64,000 nucleotides of DNA from Sipunculus nudus (GCA_026874595.1 CM049314.1:60181300-60245299), one strand, 5' to 3'; shown: positions 50,550-62,498, counted from the stretch's first letter. The notes: generated by a model from the letters alone, not told the origin. A program made the numbers and translations.

Positions 50550-53500
50550 TTAAATAACCAGGGAACAAACATCACCCTGGTAGCTTGTTAAATAACCAGG
50601 GAACAAACATCGATCCGGTTGCACTTGCATGTTAAATAACCAGGGAACAAACATCACCCGGGTAGCGTGTTAAATAACCAGGGAACAAACATCACCCAGG
50701 TAGCGTGTTAAATAACCAGGGAACAAACATCACCCAGGTAGCGTGTTAAATAACCAGGGAACAAACATCGACCCGGTTGCACTTGCATGTTAAATAACCA
50801 GGGAACAAACATCACCCGGGTAGCGTGTTAAATAACCAGGGAACAAACATCACCCTTGTAGCGTGTTAAATAACCAGGGAACAAACATCACCCAGGTAGC
50901 GCGTTAAATAACCAGGGAACAAACATCACCCTGGTAGCGTGTTAAATAACCAGGGAACAAACATCACCCAGGTAGCGTGTTAAATAACAAGGGAACAAAC
51001 ATCACCCAGGTAGCGTGTTAAATAACCAGGGAACAAACATCACCCAGGTAGCGTGTTAAATAACCAGGGAACAAACATCAACCCGGTTGCACATGCATGT
51101 TAAATAACCAGGGAACAAACATCACCCTGGTAGCGTGTTAAATAACCAGGGAACAAACATCGATCCGGTTGCACTTGCATGTTAAATAACCAGGGAACAA
51201 ACATCACCCGGGTAGCGTGTTAAATAACCAGGGAACAAACATCACCCAGGTAGCGTGTTAAATAACCAGGGAACAAACATCACCCAGGTAGCGTGTTAAA
51301 TAACCAGGGAACAAACATCGACCCGGTTGCACTTGCATGTTAAATAACCAGGGAACAAACATCACCCAGGTAGCATGTTAAATAACCAGGGAACAAACAT
51401 CACCCAGGTAGCGTGTTAAATAACCAGGGAACAAACATCGACCCGGTTGCACTTGCATGTTAAATAACCAGGGAACAAACATCACCCAGGTAGCGTGTTA
51501 AATAACCAGGGAACAAACATCGATCCGGTTGCACATGCATGTTAAATAACCAGGGAACAAACATCACCCGGGTAGCGTGTTAAATAACCAGGGAACAAAC
51601 ATCACCCAGGTAGCGTGTTAAATAACCAGGGAACAAACATCACCCAGGTAGCGTGTTAAATAACCAGGGAACAAACATCACCCAGGTAGCGTGTTAAATA
51701 ACCAGGGAACAAACATCGATCCGGTTGCACATGCATGTTAAATAACCAGGGAACAAACATCACCCGGGTAGCGTGTTAAATAACCAGGGAACAAACATCA
51801 CCCAGGTAGCGTGTTAAATAACCAGGGAACAAACATCACCCAGGTAGCGTGTTAAATAACAAGGGAACAAACATCGACCCGGCTGCACTTGCATGTTAAA
51901 TAACCAGGGAACAAACATCACCCAGGTAGCGTGTTAAATAACCAGGGAACAAACATCGACCCGGTTGCACTTGCATGTTAAATAACCAGGGAACAAACAT
52001 CACCCAGGTAGCATGTTAAATAACAAGGGAACAAACATCAACCCGGTTGCACTTGCATGTTAAATAACCAGGGAACAAACATCACCCAGGTAGCGTGTTA
52101 AATAACAAGGGAACAAACATCGACCCGGTTGCACTTGCATGTTAAATAACCAGGGAACAAACATCGATCCGGTTGCACATGCATGTTAAATAATCAGGGA
52201 ACAAACATCACCCGGGTAGCGTGTTAAATAACCAGGGAACAAACATCACCCGGGTAGCGTGTTAAATAACCAGGGAACAAACATCACCCTGGTAGCGTGT
52301 TAAATAACCAGGGAACAAACATCGACCCGGTTGCACTTGCATGTTAAATAACCAGGGAACAAACATCACCCAGGTAGCATGTTAAATAACAAGGGAACAA
52401 ACATCAACCCGGTTGCACTTGCATGTTAAATAACCAGGGAACAAACATCACCCAGGTAGCGTGTTAAATAACAAGGGAACAAACATCGACCCGGTTGCAC
52501 TTGCATGTTAAATAACCAGGGAACAAACATCGATCCGGTTGCACATGCATGTTAAATAACCAGGGAACAAACATCACCCGGGTAGCGTGTTAAATAACCA
52601 GGGAACAAACATCACCCGGGTAGCGTGTTAAATAACCAGGGAACAAACATCACCCTGGTAGCGTGTTAAATAACAAGGGAACAAACATCGACTCGGTTGC
52701 ACTTGCATGTTAAATAACCAGGGAACAAACATCATCCAGGTAGCGTGTTAAATAACCAGGGAACAAACATCGACCCGGTTGCACTTGCATGTTAAATAAC
52801 CAGGGAACAAACATCACCCATGTAGCATGTTAAATAACCAGGGAACAAACATCACCCAGGTAGCGTGTTAAATAACCAGGGAACAAACATCACCCAGGTA
52901 GCGTGTTAAATAACCAGGGAACAAACATCGACCCGGATGCACTTGCATGTTAAATAACCAGGGAACAAACATCACCCGGGTAGCGTGTTAAATAACCAGG
53001 GAACAAACATCACCCTTGTAGCGTGTTAAATAACCAGGGAACAAACATCACCCAGGTAGCGCGTTAAATAACCAGGGAACAAACATCACCCTGGTAGCGT
53101 GTTAAATAACCAGGGAACAAACATCACCCAGGTAGCGTGTTAAATAACAAGGGAACAAACATCACCCAGGTAGCGTGTTAAATAACCAGGGAACAAACAT
53201 CACCCAGGTAGCGTGTTAAATAACCAGGGAACAAACATCAACCCGGTTGCACATGCATGTTAAATAACCAGGGAACAAACATCACCCTGGTAGCGTGTTA
53301 AATAACCAGGGAACAAACATCGATCCGGTTGCACTTGCATGTTAAATAACCAGGGAACAAACATCACCCGGGTAGCGTGTTAAATAACCAGGGAACAAAC
53401 ATCACCCAGGTAGCGTGTTAAATAACCAGGGAACAAACATCACCCAGGTAGCGTGTTAAATAACCAGGGAACAAACATCGACCCGGTTGCACTTGCATGT

Positions 53501-55930
53501 TAAATAACCAGGGAACAAACATCACCCAGGTAGCATGTTAAATAACCAGGGAACAAACATCACCCAGGTAGCGTGTTAAATAACCAGGGAACAAACATCG
53601 ACCCGGTTGCACTTGCATGTTAAATAACCAGGGAACAAACATCACCCAGGTAGCGTGTTAAATAACCAGGGAACAAACATCGATCCGGTTGCACATGCAT
53701 GTTAAATAACCAGGGAACAAACATCACCCGGGTAGCGTGTTAAATAACCAGGGAACAAACATCACCCAGGTAGCGTGTTAAATAACCAGGGAACAAACAT
53801 CACCCAGGTAGCGTGTTAAATAACCAGGGAACAAACATCACCCAGGTAGCGTGTTAAATAACCAGGGAACAAACATCGATCCGGTTGCACATGCATGTTA
53901 AATAACCAGGGAACAAACATCACCCGGGTAGCGTGTTAAATAACCAGGGAACAAACATCACCCAGGTAGCGTGTTAAATAACCAGGGAACAAACATCACC
54001 CAGGTAGCGTGTTAAATAACAAGGGAACAAACATCGACCCGGCTGCACTTGCATGTTAAATAACCAGGGAACAAACATCACCCAGGTAGCGTGTTAAATA
54101 ACCAGGGAACAAACATCGACCCGGTTGCACTTGCATGTTAAATAACCAGGGAACAAACATCACCCAGGTAGCATGTTAAATAACAAGGGAACAAACATCA
54201 ACCCGGTTGCACTTGCATGTTAAATAACCAGGGAACAAACATCACCCAGGTAGCGTGTTAAATAACAAGGGAACAAACATCGACCCGGTTGCACTTGCAT
54301 GTTAAATAACCAGGGAACAAACATCGATCCGGTTGCACATGCATGTTAAATAACCAGGGAACAAACATCACCCGGGTAGCGTGTTAAATAACCAGGGAAC
54401 AAACATCACCCGGGTAGCGTGTTAAATAACCAGGGAACAAACATCACCCTGGTAGCGTGTTAAATAACCAGGGAACAAACATCGACCCGGTTGCACTTGC
54501 ATGTTAAATAACCAGGGAACAAACATCACCCAGGTAGCATGTTAAATAACAAGGGAACAAACATCAACCCGGTTGCACTTGCATGTTAAATAACCAGGGA
54601 ACAAACATCACCCAGGTAGCGTGTTAAATAACAAGGGAACAAACATCGACCCGGTTGCACTTGCATGTTAAATAACCAGGGAACAAACATCGATCCGGTT
54701 GCACATGCATGTTAAATAACCAGGGAACAAACATCACCCGGGTAGCGTGTTAAATAACCAGGGAACAAACATCACCCGGGTAGCGTGTTAAATAACCAGG
54801 GAACAAACATCACCCTGGTAGCGTGTTAAATAACAAGGGAACAAACATCGACTCGGTTGCACTTGCATGTTAAATAACCAGGGAACAAACATCATCCAGG
54901 TAGCGTGTTAAATAACCAGGGAACAAACATCGACCCGGTTGCACTTGCATGTTAAATAACCAGGGAACAAACATCACCCATGTAGCATGTTAAATAACCA
55001 GGGAACAAACATCACCCAGGTAGCGTGTTAAATAACCAGGGAACAAACATCACCCAGGTAGCGTGTTAAATAACCAGGGAACAAACATCGACCCGGATGC
55101 ACTTGCATGTTAAATAACCAGGGAACAAACATCACCCGGGTAGCGTGTTAAATAACCAGGGAACAAACATCACCCTGGTAGAGTGTTAAATAACCAGGGA
55201 ACAAACATCACCCAGGTAGCGCGTTAAATAACCAGGGAACAAACATCACCCTGGTAGCGTGTTAAATAACCAGGGAACAAACATCACCCAGGTAGCGTGT
55301 TAAATAACAAGGGAACAAACATCACCCAGGTAGCGTGTTAAATAACCAGGGAACAAACATCACCCAGGTAGCGTGTTAAATAACCAGGGAACAAAAATCA
55401 ACCCGGTTGCACATGCATGTTAAATAACCAGGGAACAAACATCACCCTGGTAGCGTGTTAAATAACCAGGGAACAAACATCGATCCGGTTGCACTTGCAT
55501 GTTAAATAACCAGGGAACAAACATCACCCGGGTAGCGTGTTAAATAACCAGGGAACAAACATCACCCAGGTAGCGTGTTAAATAACCAGGGAACAAACAT
55601 CACCCAGGTAGCGTGTTAAATAACCAGGGAACAAACATCGACCCGGTTGCACCTGCATTTTAAATAACCAGGGAACAAACATCACCCAGGTAGCGTGTTA
55701 AATAACCAGGGAACAAACATCACCCAGGTAGCGTGTTAAATAACCAGGGAACAAACATCGACCCGGTTGCACTTGCATGTTAAATAACCAGGGAACAAAC
55801 ATCACCCAGGTAGCGTGTTAAATAACCAGGGAACAAACATCGATCCGGTTGCACATGCATGTTAAATAACCAGGGAACAAACATCACCCGGGTAGCGTGT
55901 TAAATAACCAGGGAACAAACATCACCCTGG
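50550..55930. repeat. 2160-bp higher-order repeat, about 2.5 copies
   Basis: The order of 38/44-bp monomer variants repeats with a period of 2160 bp: for example 51061, 53221 and 55381 start the same ATCAACCCGGTTGCACATGC block, and 52681 and 54841 share the rare ATCGACTCGG and ATCATCCAGG variants. Copies 1 and 2 are almost identical in every line compared; copy 3 has more differences and loses register after about 55930. Confidence 0.88.
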
Positions 55931-57563
55931 TAGCGTGTTAAATAACCAGGGAACAAACATCACCCAGGTAGCGCGTTAAATAACCAGGGAACAAACATCA
56001 CCCTGGTAGCGTGTTAAATAACCAGGGAACAAACATCAACCCGGTTGCACATGCATGTTAAATAACCAGGGAACAAACATCACCCTGGTAGCGTGTTAAA
56101 TAACCAGGGAACAAACATCGATCCGGTTGCACTTGCATGTTAAATAACCAGGGAACAAACATCACCCGGGTAGCGTGTTAAATAACAAGGGAACAAACAT
56201 CACCCAGGTAGCGTGTTAAATAACCAGGGAACAAACATCACCCAGGTAGCGTGTTAAATAACCAGGGAACAAACATCGATCCGGTTGCACCTGCATTTTA
56301 AATAACCAGGGAACAAACATCACCCAGGTAGCGTGTTAAATAACCAGGGAACAAACATCACCCAGGTAGCGTGTTAAATAACCAGGGAACAAACATCGAC
56401 CCGGTTGCACTTGCATGTTAAATAACCAGGGAACAAACATCACCCAGGTAGCGTGTTAAATAACCAGGGAACAAACATCGATCCGGTTGCACATGCATGT
56501 AAAATAACCAGGGAACAAACATCACCCGGGTAGCGTGTTAAATAACCAGGGAACAAACATCACCCAGGTAGCGTGTTAAATAACCAGGGAACAAACATCA
56601 CCCAGGTAGCGTGTTAAATAACAAGGGAACAAACATCGACCCGGTTGCACTTGCATGTTAAATAACCAGGGAACAAACATCACCCAGGTAGCGTGTTAAA
56701 TAACCAGGGAACAAACATCGACCCGGTTGCACTTGCATGTTAAATAACCAGGGAACAAACATCACCCAGGTAGCGTGTTAAATAACAAGGGAACAAACAT
56801 CGACCCGGTTGCACTTGCATGTTAAATAACCAGGGAACAAACATCACCCAGGTAGCGTGTTAAATAACCAGGGAACAAACATCGACCCGGTTGCACTTGC
56901 ATGTTAAATAACCAGGGAACAAACATCACCCAGTAGCGTGTTAAATAACAAGGGAACAAACATCGACCCGGTTGCACTTGCATGTTAAATAACCAGGGAA
57001 CAAACATCACCCAGGTAGCGTGTTAAATAACCAGGGAACAAACATCAACCCGGCAGCATATTATTAAAGTTTTAATAATCAGTGGACATATACCCTCCTT
57101 GCAGCATATTAAATTACCGGGGAACAAACATCAACCCGGTTCTATGTTATTATTATAACGAGTGACCAGGAACACATCAACCCGGTAATAATTAAATATC
57201 AAGGGAACATCATTATTGACCGGGGAACACATTAATAAATGGGAGCAAATATCAACCCGGTAGCATATTATAATTATCATTAATAATGACCGGGGGAACA
57301 CACATCCACCCGGCTGCATGTTTATTTATTTATTTATTTTATTTTTGTTATTATTATTATCATTACTAATGACCAGTAGCATATTAAATAACCGGAAACA
57401 AACATCGACCCGGTGGCATATTGTAATTATTATTAATGAGCAGGGAACACACATCAACGCAGCTGCATAATTGTTTCTATTGTCATTATTAAAGGCCGGG
57501 GAACAAACATCAACCAAGTAGCATGTTAAACGAACGGGGAACATACATCAACCCGGTAGCATA

Positions 57564-58410
57564 AATAAAAAAAATCGGGTAGGCATATAAACTCTGGCAA
57601 CCAAAACATAACATATATTTCTTGTATTGAAAACCCACATGCAAATGGAAACATAACTATGAACAACTGTATATGTCAGAATCTGGGACAAAAATAAAAA
57701 GACAGGAGGCAAGGAGCATATTAAAAGGGGCCACATGACAGGTAATAAAATACTAACATACCGGGGAGTTATATTATAGATATCCGTGGGGGGAGGGGAA
57801 GAGGAACCCGGACGTGTATAAATGAATGGAACCGGAAGAGCAATAAACATACGACATAGTATTAGTGCAATACCACAACGCAGGGAAATAACTATCGGTC
57901 TCTAAGACCTGTGATTACCGCGCCCCTCAGGCTTAAGTACCACAACTTGGACCCCACTGCACTAAAGTCGATTCCATCACTTAGAAACAAGAGCCTGCGC
58001 CACTTAAAACTCCGATGGTGCCACAAGGATGAATAATCTATAGCCCCCAGCACGGCGTCAAGATACTGGTTGCATGTTTTGACTCTCAAGTTATAATCAG
58101 GGGGATATGATTTGCCACAGTAAGAGGGGGTATCTGGGGTTCAGCTCCGAAACGGAAATATGTTTGACTCCGAATTCAAGATGTAACATTTTACAGAATT
58201 CATAAATAGAATTACCGACAACTTCAGGTTGACCGGTGTCAAGAGTTTCAAAGTTTTACCGAGGAGTACACACCTATCCGCTTTTTATATAAAAAAATTT
58301 AGCAGAACCCGTACAGATTCAAGATTTACCGAGGAGCGAGTTATTAGATAAAGAATAAAAAGTATTATCGAAATCAAAATACCGTTAGAAATTCAGTCAG
58401 TCAGAAACAC
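57564..58410 (-). other. 5' leader of the Ngaro-like element
   Basis: About 850 bp of apparently unique sequence between the satellite edge and A1, on the 5' side of the element's genes. No ORF with a recognisable motif. A promoter would be expected in or near A1, but none can be assigned by eye. Confidence 0.5.
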
Positions 58411-58727
58411 GTCAGAAATACAATGAAGCAGGCAGCAGTAAGAGGCTGTGTCAGTACTGACCTTCGCTTAAGTACAGGTCAGTGTCTCGTCCGCACTGAA
58501 AGTATACACGCCTTTGATTGGCTTTAAAATTTGCTGAATATTCTTGTAGGTCAAATGACAGTCAGCAGCCCATGCAACAGGCTGTCACAGCTATCAGGCT
58601 GTCACGGCTATCGCGGCTATGGCACCGCAGCATGTAACCAAAGGGTGGCGGGGGCGTGACCTTCACAGCTGTCGGGGCCCCATGCTCTCATAAAGCTCCT
58701 TTGCCTTGCTGGCAAAACAGATATTTA
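58411..58727 (-). repeat. Split direct repeat A1 (5' end of the Ngaro-like element)
   Basis: 317-bp direct repeat of 42032-42350, sharing for example the GTCAGTACTGACCTTCGCTT and CATGCTCTCATAAAGCTCCT segments. It is the 5' terminus of the element on the minus strand, beginning TAAATATCTG. Homology to A2 stops abruptly at 58727, where the flank begins. Confidence 0.9.
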
Positions 58728-58769
58728 GAACGAATTTTCAATTTTTCACCATTTTTTGGTCATAATATT

Positions 58770-59760
58770 TCTGTATTTCTGCTTCGAATCTGACTCGAAG
58801 TGGAAACCACATCAGAATTATTGCGACGTGTGTGCGTGTGCGGACAGAACCTCTAAACACATGTATTATGTTTATGACATTTAAGGAATCAGTGGTATTA
58901 CAGGGGAATATTTGAATCAGTGATTTACTTCTGTCTTTAACATCGAATGACAGTCATAAGTCAGTATGATTCTGCAGCCGTAACTGATAAATTTTATATT
59001 TCATGGAACCAGTGTTTTTCAGGCTTTATAAAGCGCGATTCTCCTATAGAGGGCGCCAGTTATCACCGGCAAAAACTCCTTTGTTGAAGTCTGATATATG
59101 CGTCTGGCTGTCGTTTACTGAACGCATGCTGTTTGTCTTACTGTTCTGTTTTAGAAGTGTTCATTTTTTATAGCAGGAGTATAAATTATTTTTTTGCCTA
59201 GATGTGTTCCGGTGCTCTTGGCTGAGGAGAATACCAGCTGTGCTAACGCGTTACTAGGGTACACAGGGACATTGCAAATCCACCCATGAGCTGATCAAGG
59301 CAGGAAATGATTTTTCTAGATGAAAAAATGATGTAATTCCTAATAAACTGTATTCAAGCCTTTTGATGCTACCTCTCCAAGCGATTTAAGTACAAGAGTT
59401 CATCTGAAATTACATAACTAGATAACATTAATCGTTAATATTTTCACACATATTTCATCTGTAAGGTAAAAACTGCAGCTGCTATTTTAGTTGAACTAGG
59501 CTGTATTACACCCTCCTTACTCTGTATTCTACTGATTGCAAGCGGGTCATCTCGGAAACTTAAGGATTTATAAAAAATGTTTAATATCTTTTGCAGCAAT
59601 TATATCATAAAAATGTGGAATAAATGGAGATATCTCTGTAAATTTGGGCTTCATCACGCCAATTAACGTGTTTCCGAATTTTGAAATTTTCTCCTTATTA
59701 TTTTATTTATAAACTGTTTATATTATCGTTTATACCGAAAGCTGCAGCCCGCTCAAAGTA
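58770..59760. repeat. Diverged segmental duplication, right copy (flank of the Ngaro insertion)
   Basis: Partner of 39690-40740, beginning about 40 bp outside the A1 terminus. The Ngaro-like element therefore seems to have inserted at or near the left boundary of this copy. Confidence 0.6.
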
Positions 59761-60110
59761 TTTATTTTTTCTAATCCAGTGCCTGTATTAGGATACCTTG
59801 AGAAAAATTCAATTCATGTGGTGCAACTGGCCGTGTTCAAAATATGAACCTGTGCTTAAATTTCCTCCTCAGCACTTAAACGTTTTCCAAACTAAAAGAA
59901 ACCTTTTCTCATATTAATGTATAACGGGATGGTATTGGGTCTAAGAAAATGTTAAACTACTGACACAGTATAGCAGGATTGTTGCTACATATCTGTCAAC
60001 AGCAGAAGAGAAAACGGCGCAATTTGCGAATTTTGAAGAATTTATAGTCATATCAGGGGCGCAGCCTGTATTTACGAAACAGGGAGCGTTGCACCAGGAA
60101 TACCTGCTGA

Positions 60111-60112
<2 letters not shown>

Positions 60113-60162
<50 letters not shown>
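60113..60162. repeat. (AT)n microsatellite
   Basis: About 24 AT units. A (GT)n tract follows at 60379-60402. Confidence 0.96.
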
Positions 60163-60165
<3 letters not shown>

Positions 60166-60426
60166 GTCAATCAACATAAAAAGAAGAGAGACATCAACGC
60201 CAATATTTCAAACAATCATATTATTTAGATAACATATACTGAATGTTGATAAATTGGGGCACTTCGGCTAAGCTGCTGGCAGGATGCCAGATGCTGGGGT
60301 GGGCCCAAACACTGTGCTTGGCTGAGCTACTTGTCAGTATGTCAGCATACTTATACATACGTGAAGCAGCTCTGTAGTGTGTGTGTGTGTGTGTGTGTGT
60401 GTTGCCTGCTGTCCTTTGTCGTTGTA

Positions 60427-61010
60427 TTATCGGCTGTGATAATCAAATGGGGAGTCTGCCAAAGGTGCGCAAAAGAATAAAACTAACTCTCTTTTTTTGA
60501 ATTTCTGATGACACTTGTACATATCAGAAAAGGCTGCGATAGTGAACATCGATCGATCTTGCTTTCCTTTTTGGATCTCAGGCTCATGATTGTAAGATTT
60601 TGCCAAAGTCCATTTAACTTGGCCGTCCAAAGACGCTGTGAAGCCTAATCTATTGAACCATTTTAGTCTAACAAAGAAACCAGGTGCATCATTGACTACA
60701 CAGAATTTAGAGTAGAAAAGCAATTTAGACCAATCACACAGAGACAAATGCATACAAAATGTTTGTTGGGATAATGCCAAGTGGAGGCTTCATCTTTGTT
60801 TGAAAACTTTATAATATCCTGTGTCCATCTCTGATGCGGCCATTGTAAAACAGTATGGGTTCCTAGAGTGTTTAGAGCCAAGGGATGACATAATGTCATA
60901 TCGAGGATTCAACATTAGGCATTTGCTATACTGCAAAGGAAAGCAACGCTCAACAATATGCCTGCTTTCAGTCATGGGAAACCAATTCGACTGAAAGCCT
61001 CCAAAAAATT
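60427..61010 (-). other. Unidentified open frame interrupted by one TGA
   Basis: On the minus strand one frame runs from about 61010 to 60427 (about 194 codons) with a single in-frame TGA at 60790-60792. The second part alone has 117 codons (MALSQQTFCM ... DSPFDYHSR). No domain is recognised. Composition is protein-like (many Cys, Phe, Lys) but a run of this length with one stop is about what chance would give once in a window this size, so it may be nothing, a gene relic or an unrecognised repeat. No splice context was established. Confidence 0.25.
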
Positions 61011-62161
61011 AAAGAATATCAATGTTAATTACCTGTGTATACATACATGTCGAGTTGACGAATGAAAACCTTTAAGATATTGCCAAGGATTTCCCAATAA
61101 AAATGAGATATTTGATCAATAAAATATCACTCCATATGGCAGTACTTAGCAAAAATTGAAATATACATCGAACATGAAACAGAATGCAGTATAAACGGGT
61201 CAGTTTACATTTTTAATGTCACCGGTTATGGTTTTGAGTATATGAATTTCATTATAGTTTTTCAACCTGTACAATATTTCATTCCAGAACACTTCATTGA
61301 AGGTTACTTTAACAACATGTATTCCTGTATTTATGCATCCCACAAAAGAACTGTTGTAATTTATGTACATGCTATCTGTGCTTGAAGGGGTTAGTTTGGA
61401 GGGAAAAGTATGTGCTGAGTGCACATTGGATTTCGCGTCGCCTGAGAAAAGGCCGCTTCATATTTATAATTATAACGCGCTTATGTTTGTCTTGTAATGG
61501 AAGTGCCATGTGCGAGTCTCTGTGTATGTCAGTGTGGAAGACAGCTGACAGCGTCCGCATTCACTGGACTCTTGAACATTTTACGCGGTAAATACCGCGC
61601 GATATGAAAAATCATCCTTGTTTTAATATGCATATTACGTGCTACTGGATGGCATCTGGCCAAATAGGCAAGTTCCAAGAATCCCTTGCGCAAGCGCTGT
61701 ATTCTCAAATAAACCCAGGGATCTGGGCGCTTATTACGGTAGGGGCGCATATAACGTCGTTTACGGTACTCTCTCTCTCCATATACCAGTCGTTTGTTCA
61801 GAATGAAAATGTGTCATTAGTGCAATAGAATTAATTATCGGCGAACGGCCCATTAGTTATTCTCACCCTTTGATTTAAATATATATGTATGTGATGTGTT
61901 GCTGCCAAAGCTAAATACAGGAGAACCAACACGCATCAATAAGGTTTATGATGTTTGACTTTTTATTAAGCGGCTTGTGCCGTCTGACGTCATCATTCAT
62001 CATGCCTTCACATCTCGCGATCCATTATTATAGAATGCAGCAATGTCAATGGTTGTAATTACTACTAGATATGATAGTTATTAATAAAGCTAAGTTTATC
62101 ATAAGAACAAATTTTATATTTGGTATTTATCATTGATACTGTACTTTCAGATATCAAAACT

Positions 62162-62498
62162 ATGGCTTGGGAAGTTTTCGAAGCGCTGTGCTCTTTTGTA
62201 TTTGCTGTCATCCTCCAATTCGTGGTGGAATATTTCCGGAGAAAACCCCAGATTGATAACATTGCTTCCAAATCCGTTCTGGTCACAGGTTGTGATAGTG
62301 GTTTTGGGAACAAACTGGCTAAGAGGCTAGGTGCTTTAGGATGCCGGGTTTTCGCAGGATGTTACACACAGAAGGGAGCTGATGAACTACGGAGCTGTTC
62401 CTCACACCGTGTGGAGATCATTATACTCGATGTATCTAAGACAGACAGCATCAAGAAAGCCCATAGCTTTGTCCTGGGCAGACTTCAACCAGACGAAT
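62162..62498 (+). CDS. SDR gene 3, first coding exon
   Basis: ATG 62162 is chosen because an acceptor (GTACTTTCAG ending at 62150) lies 11 nt upstream, exactly as in gene 2. The longer frame from 62120 would cross that acceptor. An upstream 5'UTR exon is implied. The donor is GAAT|GTATAA at 62498/62499. Confidence 0.9.

Larger units (their letters stand above)
47019..57563. repeat. 10.5-kb satellite array of 38- and 44-bp monomers
   Basis: Roughly 260 head-to-tail monomers share the core TTAAATAACCAGGGAACAAA followed by CATC. Two length classes alternate: 38 bp (with ACCCAGGTAGCGTG or GACCCGGTACCATG after the core) and 44 bp (with GACCCGGTTGCACTTGCATG). Neither length is a multiple of 3 and the short minus-strand ORFs inside are artefacts. 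The KpnI-like GGTACC class is confined to about 47560-49000, the CACCCAGGTAGC/GGTTGCAC classes to about 49000-57040. Longer, TATTATT-interrupted units mark both edges. The array lies between the A1 leader and gag of the Ngaro-like element. Confidence 0.97.
41781..58727 (-). mobile_element. Ngaro-like tyrosine-recombinase retrotransposon, degenerate, containing a 10.5-kb satellite
   Basis: Read on the minus strand, the order is A1 (58727-58411), leader, satellite (57563-47019), gag, RT, RNase H, tyrosine recombinase, 3' region, B1 (from about 42600 to 42348), A2 (42350-42032), B2 (about 42031-41781). A1/A2 and B1/B2 are pairs of direct repeats, which is the split-direct-repeat structure known for Ngaro and PAT elements. 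There is no room for a methyltransferase domain between RNase H and recombinase, so Ngaro-like fits better than DIRS1 or PAT. The 4-nt TAAA is shared by the start of A1, the B1/A2 junction and the end of B2, as expected for recombination at a short common core without target duplication. A1 and A2 differ at about 20 of 317 positions by eye. All ORFs carry frameshifts or stops, so this copy is dead. Confidence 0.87.
59761..62150. other. Region upstream of SDR gene 3
   Basis: Contains microsatellites and the unidentified frame listed separately; should include a 5'UTR exon and promoter for gene 3 (exon 1 begins at an acceptor, 62150), not identifiable by eye. Confidence 0.4.

Noticed and set aside
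46995-57319. Short minus-strand ORFs inside the satellite (MFVPWLFN-type repeats)
   Set aside because: Monomer lengths 38 and 44 are not multiples of 3; the frames arise from mixtures of monomers and stop at random. No start context or conservation of frame.
47019-57563. CRISPR-like array
   Set aside because: The regular repeats invite the idea, but the intervening parts are themselves a few repeated variants, not unique spacers, and the surrounding DNA is eukaryotic.
42032-58727. LTR retrotransposon with 317-bp LTRs
   Set aside because: The A repeats alone could look like LTRs, but a second pair (B1/B2) brackets A2, there is no integrase or protease, and a tyrosine recombinase follows RNase H.
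60427-61010. Selenoprotein (TGA as selenocysteine)
   Set aside because: No known selenoprotein motif around the TGA and no SECIS recognised; a single stop in such a frame is compatible with chance.
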